Shown here: piece after piece, positions 54,586-64,000 of the stretch | How the letters are laid out: the number at the start of each line of letters is the position of its first letter | Position numbering within the stretch: position 1 is the first letter of the stretch | Source of the DNA: Epiperipatus broadwayi | Taxonomy: Eukaryota; Onychophora; Udeonychophora; Euonychophora; Peripatidae | Length of the DNA stretch: 64,000 nucleotides | Direction: 5' to 3' | Assembly: GCA_028023455.1 (NCBI GenBank) | Contig: JAQFVV010012507.1 | Location: 3,882,901 to 3,946,900, forward strand | Position numbers and translations under genes: made by a program | Notes under the pieces: generated by a model | Told to the model about the DNA's origin: nothing | Databases searched by the model: none | The model's input: only the letters and a program-made list of their open reading frames with translations

Positions 54586-54593
54586 TATAAAAG
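54586..54593 (+). promoter_or_regulatory. Internal TATA-like box, element I
   Basis: tttataaaagatccctgtg lies just after the tandem units and about 240 bp upstream of the 3' LTR. It could be an internal promoter; there is no ORF after it. Confidence 0.3.
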
Positions 54594-54810
54594 ATCCCTG
54601 TGCCACAAAATTAGTTTGTCCTCGTGGTCACTATCCAGGACTCAGAACATTGTAAACAATGTTGCCAGCATCGAAAGAAGAAAAGTATCATTGGAGATTG
54701 CCCTTATCATGGAAAAGGAAAAGATATCAAAAAGCAAACTTAAAAGAATAATAAATTAAGATTTAATGTTGTCAGAGATAAAATGGTCAAAAATGACGCA
54801 TTTTACTCTC

Positions 54811-54824
54811 AAAAAGAAGGGCGG
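54811..54824 (+). promoter_or_regulatory. Polypurine tract, element I
   Basis: aaaaagaagggcgg, five bases before TGTACC of the 3' LTR. Confidence 0.6.
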
Positions 54825-54829
54825 TGTAA

Positions 54830-56350
54830 TGTACCTATATTGATATAGGCACATATAATTTTATCTAAAATTATGTTATTAAAATAATCTTTCGTTAAAA
54901 AAAAACATACCAATCTCTTTTCATTTAAGAAAAAATAATGTTAAAACTAATATATGTGCATATATATGTGCGAGTGTCAACTATAGAATAAATATTATTA
55001 TAAATAAATGAAAGTTAAAGGAGATTATCATTAAAAAACATGGCAATGGTTATTAATTAATATCAAACAACATTTTTGCATGGCTATTACTAATTAAGCA
55101 ATCTTTGAAAACACATTTATCAAATGATTATCACTGGAATTTGACAAGATATTTGCCAGAGGATATTGAAAAGAAAACACTTCAATGGTATAAATACTGA
55201 ATATTTTATCGGACAATCAGTTGAGACAATCAGTTCACAAAGTAATTGAGTAGTGCAGTTCAGAAATTGAGCAGTTAACAAACAAAATGCAGTGTTGAGA
55301 AGATCTTGGGAACACACGTTTATCTCCAGCCCAGATGTCCGAGAAAATAGCAGATCTGCCCGTGAAATAATGTCAGCTTAACATCTTAGAAAATCTCCAT
55401 CAGTATCTATTTGTCTCCGATAGTAATAATCATGAAAATCAGGAAACTCAGCAAGGAAACGTCCCAGCTGGCTGGTAAGCATTCATAATGGAAATATCCT
55501 CACGAAAGCCCCCACCAAAGAGAACAAAATTCTACGTCTACATTCAAAAGCCTAGGTAAAACATTTGCTTATTTCATTTATACTGTAATAGCCATTGCAT
55601 TGCATTAATCCATACGAATCTTTCAAGAGTCTAATTATATGAACTCTATATCATACATAAATGAACTATTGATGTGTGTGATTAAATTTCAAATGCTGTG
55701 TAGTCCTTTATTATCATGTGCGTGCATAAGTTAATATGTGTGTGATCTTTATATCAATATTATTAGTCAAAGTAGATAAATTCCCAGTGTTCTTTTATGA
55801 AAATATTCAAGAATATTTAAACTATTTAGAATGTTAATTTAAAATATGCGTGTGTTTTATTAGAAGTATAAAATGTTTAAATTTAGTAAATAAATGTTAG
55901 TTAATAAATTATCTTTAAAATTAAACTTTATTTGTCGGTCAATTCTTTTTATCAATTTTTTTACCAAATTCTTTTATCAATCTCTTTTATAAATTCCTTT
56001 TACAATTCTTTTATCAATTCTTTTAAACACTAATGAAGTATAATCTATTAGTGATTACAAACAGCTGAGCTAGTCGTGGATTTAGGCGTTGAGTTAGTGT
56101 TCACTGTTCAAAGTGTGTTGTCTATTCTTTTAGTATTCTTTTAGAATAAACAGCTGGTGCCCATGTTTATACACAAACAAAAAACTGCTTTGGATTTGGT
56201 GTTGAACTCAACAGCCGAGAAAAAGCTATGTCCTGGAAATGTAACGCTAGTTATATACTTTATAGCTATCGTTTGGGCATACATACTCTCCGAGTATGTT
56301 CTCTGCCTAAGAGACCGGTGTTTCAAATGCACATATTCAAACATGGTTCA
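54830..56350 (+). repeat. 3' LTR of element I
   Basis: Near-identical to the 5' LTR, including the TATA box at 55189-55196, and ends ggttca against (AT)n. Confidence 0.9.
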
Positions 56351-56403
56351 ATATATATATATATCAGGAGAGTCCATGTAATAAAAATGTAATAGCTAAA
56401 TAG

Positions 56404-56441
56404 CTGATGTTTCAGTACAGTAACAAGTACTTTTCTCAGAG
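56404..56441 (-). ncRNA. Hammerhead-like core at PLE copy 3 3' end
   Basis: Minus strand: GCTCTGAGAAAAGTACT, a loop, AGTACTGAAACATCAGCTA. The AGTAC/GTACT stem is perfect, GAAA is intact and the first box is CUGAGAA-like. This is the best of the PLE motifs, but helix I partners are not obvious. Confidence 0.45.
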
Positions 56442-56587
56442 CTTCTTGTTTCTCAAATCAAAAGAATGCATGTGGTGAGATTTAAAATCATTATATTTTC
56501 CTTTGTTATTTTTCATCATTCTCAAATTCTATTGATTGAGAAGTTTTAAAAAATATTTTATTCTCCAATAACTTTTTCCAAGTATTA

Positions 56588-57885
56588 TTATTTTTTCAAT
56601 TCACATTTTTCATTTATGCTCTTAGATTTTTTAAAAATCTCTATAGCTTCCCTTAGCAATCTCTGATCATATTGTTCATTTTTTTCCAGAATATATATTT
56701 TATTAAAACTGATATCATAGTTAGTTAATTTAATATGTGAATAAATGGCTGATGAATTAGATTTTTCTTTAACTGCCAAAATGTGTTCTTCCTTTCTTAT
56801 ATTTATTCTATGATTGGTTTGTTCAATGTATGAATGTAAACAAACTCCATCTCAAATTTCATATATATTCTGACACTCCAAATAATTTTATCTTTAGGGC
56901 ATAGAAATACTTCATTATTTTTTTAAATATAATATAAATTGTGTGGATATTATTTTTCTTTAAAAGATTACCAATTATATCAGTTACTTTTTATATAAGA
57001 CAGAACAATCTTAATTTTTGATTTGCCAACATCTTTTTTTTTATTATAAAAAAAACTATTATGAAGAAGCAGTTTTTTAATAGCATAAATATGTTGATCA
57101 AAATGGATGTTATCAGAGTCTCTTAGTTCTATCTAATAATATCTTTGCCACTGAAAATACTTGTCCTGGGTGGTGGTGAAATAAAAAAATTTAGATGGTT
57201 CCCAGTGTGTGTTTGCTTTCTATATATTCCATGGGATAAAGAACAATCTTTTGTACTTTCAATTAAAACATCTATGAATGGAAATTGATTATTACTTTCT
57301 ACTTTCATAGTAAACTTTATGCTGCGGTGAAAAGAATTTAAGAAAATTAAAAATTCATCAAGAGCATGCTTACCATGAAGCCAAATGAAAGTGCATCCTT
57401 AACATAGGTCAGCAATACAGATGTTTTTTAACTGCTATTAAAATTTTTTTTTCCAAGTTCTCAATAAAAATAGAAGCCATTGCTGGAGAAATTGGTGAAT
57501 CTATAGTTAAATGTGACCTTTGTTTATACATCTGACCATCAAAAACAAAAAAAAATGTATCAGTGTTCAATCAAACTCACAACAAAATCAGGCAATTGAA
57601 TATTTTGCAAAACTTCAATAGCTTCCTTTACAGAGGTATGCTAGTAAAAAGTGAAACAATATCAAAACTCATCAAAATATCATTTTTAGTTAATTTAATA
57701 TCTCGGATAAGCTCAAAAAACTATTTGCCTTTTTAACATGAGATGCCATTTCTGTTTAATGTGGCTGTAGAAAAGAAGTTACAAAACAACTAGTGTCTGT
57801 ATTGGTGAACCAACTGCACTTACAATTGGTCTCAATGGAATATCTGGTTTGTGTATCTTTAGCATACCATATAATTTAGGATAAA
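56588..57885 (-). pseudogene. PLE RT plus GIY-YIG protein, copy 3, degraded
   Basis: Minus strand. The [18 protein letters not shown] motif is well kept. The catalytic YVDD has become YVKD (about 57390-57402). The FxDVLIES...GIYRKQTHTG linker is readable near 57180-57310. The open part 56588-56779 carries SHIKLTNYDISFNKIYILEK and DQRLLREAIEIFKKSKS. Frames change many times. The lost aspartate and the stops make it inactive. Confidence 0.8.
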
Positions 57886-58090
57886 AATATTTTTCTATAG
57901 TGCAAGAGAGATCTTAGTTTTAAAATCTAAACAAGTAGCATAAATTAATGCTTTTATTTTTCTTTCAAGGATATGTCATAATATCTCCTTTTTTATATAA
58001 ATGTTATTTAATAAATTATGTTTTGTAATAATCACTAGTATTCAAAAATTAGTGTAGTATTACTCTTGTCTACTGGAAAAAGTAATCGGT

Positions 58091-58460
58091 TTATCATTTT
58101 TTTAATTTTATATATATATTGTTAATATTATATTTAATATTTTTATGATTATATGATGTAAATATAATCTCATTCTTTACCTCACACTCAATCTCATTTC
58201 TGTTTGAGATATAACGGATTTTCTTTGAAAAGTTAATTTTGACAATAATGAATGCTATTTTATTCAAATATTGGGAAATAATCATAACTAACACACAGTT
58301 TAAACCAAAAACTATTGTACTTTTTTTTTTTCAAAATAATCTTTGTTTGCACAAAAAGTTAAATATACATTGTAATATAGAGTTCACGTTTAGAATCATA
58401 TCTGACACATTAAAGACTAAGTAGTTATTAAATTATTGTACTTATATAATATATATATAT
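58091..58460. other. AT-rich DNA ending in (AT)n
   Basis: Overlapping opposed frames at 58094-58424 have no family resemblance. (AT)n lies at about 58445-58460, directly before TGTACCGG. Confidence 0.5.
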
Positions 58461-61360
58461 TGTACCGGTCAGTTTTGATATCACTCACATTTTACATCTC
58501 TTTGAACTCCTTTATCATATCTACACAGTACATAGTATTATTATTACACACAAACTCCTTTTGTACGGCCCGCTAGCTCATGGAGATTTACATGAGAAAC
58601 CCAGATAAATTACTTAAAACTACTATCATCACAGATCTTTACTTTACTAATGGAATTTATATATAAATGAATAAGCAAACTCACAAATAAATTGTCTAAC
58701 TAGGATAAGAATTTAATAAGTATGTATGTTTAAGCCATCAAATCAGCAATACAATATCTGTGGTTAATAATAATAAAGCAATATAGACTACAGGTTTGTT
58801 TTACAATACTGTTTAATAGAATTAAATAATTGGTTAATATAATAAAGCTACTTTCTTTAGTAGTTTCTAATATTTGGAAATATTATTCAACATTAATTAA
58901 ATGCTTCGTTCAATATAGGTGGGGAAGATCTATATGCCAATGAGGTAGTGATCTGTAAACTCATTGCTATCAGATGCACTAATTTATTATTAATAAAATT
59001 AATATTTTATAAACACCAAATAATATCTTTCACAAATGAATATTTGATATATAACATCTACAATATGGTATTTTAATTATTTAATGCTTTAATGTGAAAC
59101 GACTAACAAATAAATCAATGATTAAAAGATAGGTTTTCTATAACGCGTTTTGTGTAAAATATTGCGTATGTTTAGGAATTCGCTGTTAAAAAGGGAACCG
59201 TTTTAAAGCAAGCAGGTTATCAACAATAAAAGGGATAACTAAACAATAAATCATTTTGATTTTGACATTCTTCACTTTGCCATGACTTAAGAGGCAACTT
59301 TAAAGGAAATATATAGATCTTGAGAATGAAAGCAGTACTGACATAGCAGGAATAAAAACATTGATAAGATTGGTGCAAATTTCGCCATTATATTTGAAGA
59401 ACAAACTGGTCACTCTGCATTTTCGCAGATCACAACCTGGAGAGAGAGCTTTCTCGGACATAAGAAGAAATGAGGTCTGGCCTTTTTTTCAATCTTGAGC
59501 TTTACTGTCTGACTATGAGAATCCTGAAGAATGAAAATCCGCATTAATAGCTTAGATTTCCGAAAATACATTTATTAAAATAATAGCAAGTTCATTGAAC
59601 TTAAAATAATTTTCTTAAGCCAGCAATGCCTATATTAATAGAATAGATGCTTTATTCACATCCATTACTTAAATTAAATACTAAAATAATGGTCAAAGCG
59701 TAGCGACTTGAACTTCAAAATCAAATTGGAATAAAACAATCATGACTATAATGTCGTACTAAATAACAATAAAAGTAATTACACCCTTTTATTTAGAGAT
59801 TTCCCAAATGCAAATTGCATTTAAAACCCTCTTTAATATCTTGTCAAAGCATATTAAAATCTATTGCGATAAATATTCATTTCCTTCTCACAAACTCGAA
59901 TTAGTGCTCTAATAACAAAATAACAACACACAATATTCATTTTATTGACAGATCGCAATTGTGAAGTATATGTATTATTGGATTACATTTAATAAAGTAA
60001 TTCCAATTCGGTGAATAAAAATGAGCTAAACAAATACTCACTCATTTGGGAGAGAATTAAATCGACCAATCAATCACGGGCCGATTGGAAATATTTAAGG
60101 AAGATTTCAGTTCACCGAATTAGAAAAGAAATATAAAATAAAAAGGCATTTTTAAGAGAAACTAGTAAAGTTGAATTAATATTATAGAGAGCAATGACAA
60201 AAGCAAAATTACAACAGCTATATAAGTTTCACGTATCTTACAAAGCGTGTCTATCTAGGATAGGATTGCAATATTTAATTATTAATATTACAAAAAATAT
60301 TTAAGACAAGAAAAGCGAATTATATATTTAAGAAAAATTCTTCTGTGGTAATATTACCTTCCAACAAGTCCTTTCATGGGTAGGCTTCATAACTGCTTGC
60401 AAGTTCCTTTTGGAGAGTGAAATGAAGCACCTTTCCATCGATGAAATAGCTAGCTATTTTTTTTTATTCAGCAAAGTTCATTCACCAACAGTTCTATTTA
60501 TGATTTCAGGAGGCATTAGATGGTTTTATGGTAGCATACTGATGTTACTGGGAAAGACTTGGAGGAACAACAACTATGTGCCCCGGCCTTAACCTACATT
60601 TTTGCGTACATTAAATCATAAAATATACTGACATAGATTCAAACTGCAACTCATTCACTATAGTAATGTGATCACTCTCTTTTTGGGGAGGTATTTATAC
60701 TATTTTAACCATTGCTCCAGAATATTCTATCTTTCAGTAGCTTCAGGCATTGTTCTGTCCAATCATTTAAAATAATTTGCTCTATTGTGATTCTAAGATA
60801 CACTCTTCTGATAAATCTTTTAAGTCTTTTGTTACAATCCAATTTTAGTTTGCAAATGGATTACTAAGATAAAATAAAATTAATTTAAGATAAGTCACTT
60901 CCTTTCCATTCATAAATAAAAGTAAATGCATTACCCTTTGTTGAATGGCCTACGTGACTTTCCAGATTTATCCAAAAGAATGTGACTTTTAATCACTAAA
61001 ATTTGATAGAAAAATATAAAAGTAATTTTTTAGGCAAATCTATTTAACGGACTTTACTATTAATATTTAAAACACGCACATATATGTAATATTCACACAC
61101 AAAAATATGTAATAAATAAATCTTATTTTATTAGAATTAACATTATTTAAACCTTATTATAGAAATTAAAGTAAAATTAAAATGTGCATTATTAAATGAA
61201 AATAACAAGGCTAAAGAAAGAAAAATGGGCTTGGGGTGTGTATGAATATAAACTATCCATTAAACAAATTTACTATTAAAAAGGTAGAAATCAGGTTTGA
61301 TCTCAGGTTAGTGGTAAATAAGTCATGAAACTTGGATTGAGTTTGGATCCAATCATTTCA
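58461..61360 (+). mobile_element. Candidate 2.9-kb LTR-type unit between (AT)n runs
   Basis: Starts TGTACCGGTCAG after (AT)n and can be ended at catttca before the (AT)n at 61361-61370. gaccaatcaatca (CCAAT at 60065-60069), atatttaag (60091-60099) and ttcagttc (60106-60113) resemble the promoter layout of the other LTRs, placing U3 at about 1.6 kb. The plus-strand frame 60410-60592 (ending GIRWFYGSILMLLGKTW and so on) is unrecognised. The right end rests only on CA plus (AT)n, so the unit is tentative. Confidence 0.35.
60065..60113 (+). promoter_or_regulatory. CCAAT/TATA-like promoter of the 58.5-kb unit
   Basis: CCAAT, a second attgg, a TATA-like atatttaagg and a CAGTTC start-like sequence occur within 50 bp. 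The CAGTT start also follows the TATA boxes at 20.05 and 51.09 kb. Confidence 0.35.
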
Positions 61361-61761
61361 ATATATATATTGTAACGGTCAGGTTTGTACATTTGCTTAA
61401 CAGACTGAGAGTCCAAGCCAGAAAACCAAAAGCTGACCAAATCGGGATAGTAATACCCTACGTCTGATCATACCTTAACTCTCTCACTCGTGCTTCCAAG
61501 TCAACCCATCGCGAATGACATGCCTGAGGTTACACTCGATACCTCTTTGATCACGTTCCAGCAATAGCAAAGCAGTAAAACATGAGACATTCCCCCCTTA
61601 TTACATATTCTATTATATACCTTAACTAGTGATTCATAAGATAATGAGCAAGTAATGAGACTGAGACAAATTTATATTTCATAAATTTAATATAACATTT
61701 AATAAATATTGACGCATAGCAAGTTGCGTATAGCTAGCTCACACGCAGGTGAGGGAACACT

Positions 61762-61995
61762 AGGGTTATAAAACAAGATTACAAAGCCATGAGTGGATTC
61801 TCTAGGTTATCAAATAATAATACAAAGCAATGAGTGGATTCTCAGGGTTATCAAATAATAATACAAAGCAATGAGTGGATTCTCAGGGTTATCAAATAAT
61901 ACAAAGCAATGAGTGGATTCTCAGGGTTATACAATAATATCTCAAAGCAATGAGTGGATGCTCAGGGTTATAAAATAATATTACAAAGCATGACT
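61762..61995. repeat. 41-bp tandem repeat, about five copies
   Basis: Units start at about 61781, 61822, 61863, 61901 and 61942, with a partial one at 61983: acaaagcaatgagtggattc, then tcagggttat and an A/T-rich spacer. Unit lengths are 38-41 bp. Confidence 0.9.
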
Positions 61996-62514
61996 TTTTT
62001 AATAAGCTTATGTCATCTTTCATGTTCTAATTCATGCTATGTTTTATTTTTGAAATCGGTTATAGTTAGCTAGAGTGATAGATTTATTGATGAATGATAG
62101 AGATTATATTAAGTTTATATCATTGTTACTAAGTTTGAGTTTATATTATAGTTACTAAGTTTAAGATTATATTATAAATATATTCAAAATCATATTATAG
62201 AGACATTTGCGTGATATATAATTGTTATACGGATAAACAAATTAAATCAGACTCTAGTTCGGATCAATGCCGAAATTACTTTCTAGGGAAAATGAACTGA
62301 GACGTGATGGCAGTGGAACATTAGATTCTAGTGCGTTAGAAACTAGAGTATCAGATAAGTGCGACTCGAATGCATTCTTAATGGGGTTTATTACCTAGTA
62401 AACGGTTCCCTAACCGATCTGCTTGCTATAATGGAAGAGGCCTTTTAATTAAGTGAACAGAAGAAGAGGCTTATGAGCCTTTTGGAAACGCTTTGGTTCC
62501 GTTAAGTACGAATA

Positions 62515-62605
62515 ACTGTCACATTTGCCTAAACTTTCGAGGCGTGACTTAATGAAATACGAAGAAAATGTCACCGTTGCCTAAACTTTCGAGGCGTGAC
62601 TGGAC
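62515..62605. repeat. Two-copy GC-richer direct repeat
   Basis: ttgcctaaactttcgaggcg, followed by tgact, occurs twice, about 51 bp apart, each preceded by tgtcac. Confidence 0.85.
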
Positions 62606-62869
62606 GTGGAACAATCTTGAGATGGGCCATTATAGACATAGCAAGTAGAAATGCATATTTATGCAAATTAGCAATACATTCGCAACGCTAGATTAATATT
62701 TTATAAATTAATTACGCCAAAATCTTAGCTTCTTCAGTGCTACTACCACCGGTCAAGTTCATAAATGAGATTATTAAATTATAAAATGATGGCGATAATG
62801 AGAATCTGATTTAAGGTTTTTCTGCATAGCTACTTATAGAACTGGGAACATTAGTTATATGTAGTATAA

Positions 62870-63375
62870 CTAGATCTAATATCAAACTGATTTTTAAATA
62901 ATAAAATATGAGTTATAAAATAGCTCACGCAAATTATTGATTTTTAAATAAATTACACCTCTTAAATAATTCGTCAAAATAGACCTTACTAATAATGAAA
63001 AATGGGTTTTAACTAATGAATGCAAATCTATATTTTAAATAGCTTGCATGAAATATACTTTTTCAGATAACTGGCAAAATACATATTTTAAATCATTTAC
63101 GCAAATATAATTCTTAAATAACTTGGGCAAAATCTGCGTTTTAAATAGCATACGCAATATATACGTTTTAACTAACTTTAGTAAACATTTTCATTTTATA
63201 TAACTTTAGAAAAGATGCGTTTTAAATAATAGACGCTAAATATACCTTTTAAATAACTTTAGCAAAACATTTTCATTTTCAATTAACTTGAGAAAAAGAT
63301 GCGTTTTAAATAATATACGCAAATATACATTTTTAAATAAGTTTATCAAAAGATTTTAAATAACTTGTTCGGGCA
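62870..63375. repeat. Degenerate ~30-bp tandem array
   Basis: A loosely repeated pattern of ttttaaataactt, a few bases, then gcaaaatata or acgcaaatata. About 15 poorly conserved units. Confidence 0.6.
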
Positions 63376-64000
63376 TTATAAATATCGATTCACTCTATCA
63401 CATATAATTCAGAAAAGAGTCTTGACTATATTCTTTATATCGCAATACTCTGATATGATAAAAGAGATTACTCACTCCCCTCCCCCCGATAATTTATTAA
63501 CACACAAGACTCCGTTCTGATAAAAACACAGCATAAATCAATTAACATGAACTTAAAACTATAGATAGATGACATAAGAATAAATTGCATAAACAATCAA
63601 TAAGATTTATAATTTAGAAATGAATTTCTTGTATGGTTTTATATAAACTAGATGTTTAGAATTATTTAAAATTATTAATGATCAACGACTACTTAAAATT
63701 AATAATGATCAAGCAAGCATTTGGAGAGTGTTCTAAGATTTAAACAAATTTAAGATAAACATTTTAAGATAACTATTTTAATTGAACATTTAGAAAATAT
63801 AATTGATTATGTGATTTAGTTAGCTAGCTTTCATTTAGGGTACGTTTTAGTTATGAGATTTAATATGTCAGAAAGGATTTACCGGCAAAGTCTCTTTTAA
63901 GGCATTGTTTCCATGTGCTTCTCACTATATTCAGTCAGGCTGGGCTTCTCTTAGGTTTTAGTCTGGATGTGGCTTCGCGAATTTATCTCTGTGGCAGCTT

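Larger units (their letters stand above)
50729..56350 (+). mobile_element. Non-autonomous LTR retrotransposon (element I), 5.6 kb
   Basis: The two LTRs, 50729-52255 and 54830-56350 (1527 and 1521 bp), differ by scattered substitutions and small indels only. Inside are a primer-binding site (52258-52278), one gag-like coiled-coil ORF (52621-53369), about 1.4 kb of noncoding DNA with tandem units, and a polypurine tract (54811-54824). No protease, RT, RNase H, integrase or envelope-like frame is present. An autonomous partner must supply these if the family moves. The LTR similarity marks it as the youngest LTR insertion in the window. Confidence 0.9.
56365..58090 (-). mobile_element. Penelope-like element, copy 3, minus strand
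   Basis: Reading right to left on the minus strand: an RT block with the [20 protein letters not shown] type motif (about 57810-57880), SFDIVSLFTSIP, a TYVKDALSF block, the IKFTMKVE linker, a broken GIY-YIG domain, REAIEIFKKSKS, and a 3' terminal motif at 56404-56441. It is the least truncated PLE here but has many stops. Confidence 0.85.
61371..64000. mobile_element. Second LTR-type unit, running off the window
   Basis: Starts TGTAACGGTCAGGTTTG after (AT)n, close to the start of the 58.5-kb unit. One reading is a 219-bp LTR (61371-61589, ending gagaca) of a minus-strand element, because tcccccctta (61591-61600) is a polypurine tract on that strand. The other is a long plus-strand LTR of the 58.5-kb type. 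A second C-rich run, ctcccctccccccg, lies near 63475-63489. No coding domain is visible in either reading. Confidence 0.35.

Noticed and set aside
60410-60592. 60-codon plus-strand frame ending GKTWRNNNYVPRP
   Set aside because: No family resemblance, inside a probable LTR; GKT alone is not a P-loop without the preceding Gly-rich context.

Overview
The window is about three-quarters A+T, and I recognise no complete host protein gene, rRNA or canonical tRNA gene in it. It reads as intergenic or intronic DNA of an animal with a repeat-rich genome. A mollusc, most likely a cephalopod such as an octopus, is my best guess. The reasons are several Penelope-like elements (PLEs) with GIY-YIG domains, tRNA-derived SINE copies of a type I associate from memory with octopus, very long (AT)n, (ATT)n and (GATA/GGTA)n arrays, and long AT-rich LTRs. 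No species-level claim can be made without a database search.

Layout. 0.6-2.9 kb: a decayed non-LTR retrotransposon (endonuclease end, reverse transcriptase, C-terminus, ATT tail). 5.55-8.10 kb: a head-to-head inverted PLE. 10.1-16.7 kb: an old LTR retrotransposon whose only internal coding trace is a coiled-coil, gag-like reading frame; each LTR carries a different foldback insertion. 16.76-21.02 kb: a 4.3-kb TG...CA-bounded unit between (AT)n arrays with a minus-strand promoter. 21-33 kb: mostly featureless AT-rich DNA with SINE and foldback remnants. 33.7-37.4 kb: a SINE, a TTAA-bounded 0.75-kb element, a PLE GIY-YIG fragment, and a solo LTR interrupted by a second TTAA-bounded element. 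40.2-40.9 kb: a 700-bp tetranucleotide array. 42.43-42.88 kb: a long-TIR element. 47.5-48.6 kb: a second PLE. 48.7-56.35 kb: a solo-LTR-like unit followed by a much better preserved non-autonomous LTR retrotransposon (LTRs of about 1.52 kb, tRNA-Lys-like primer site, coiled-coil ORF, polypurine tract). 56.4-58.1 kb: a third large PLE, minus strand. 58.46 kb to the end: one or two LTR-type units with CCAAT/TATA-like signals and tandem repeats.

How the parts relate. Two LTR retrotransposons with different LTRs encode the same kind of protein layout (coiled coil, acidic middle, basic C-terminus) and no visible pol, so they look like non-autonomous elements using another element's enzymes. LTR units repeatedly begin TGTA directly beside (AT)n arrays, which suggests insertion into TATA-type targets. 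Several hairpin (foldback) repeats of different sequence are flanked by 12-14-bp direct repeats. For two of them the uninterrupted target is visible in the sister LTR, and for one TTAA element it is visible in a paralogous LTR. Three PLE copies end in a motif shaped like a hammerhead-ribozyme core. All coding traces are broken except part of the coiled-coil ORF at 52.8-53.4 kb.
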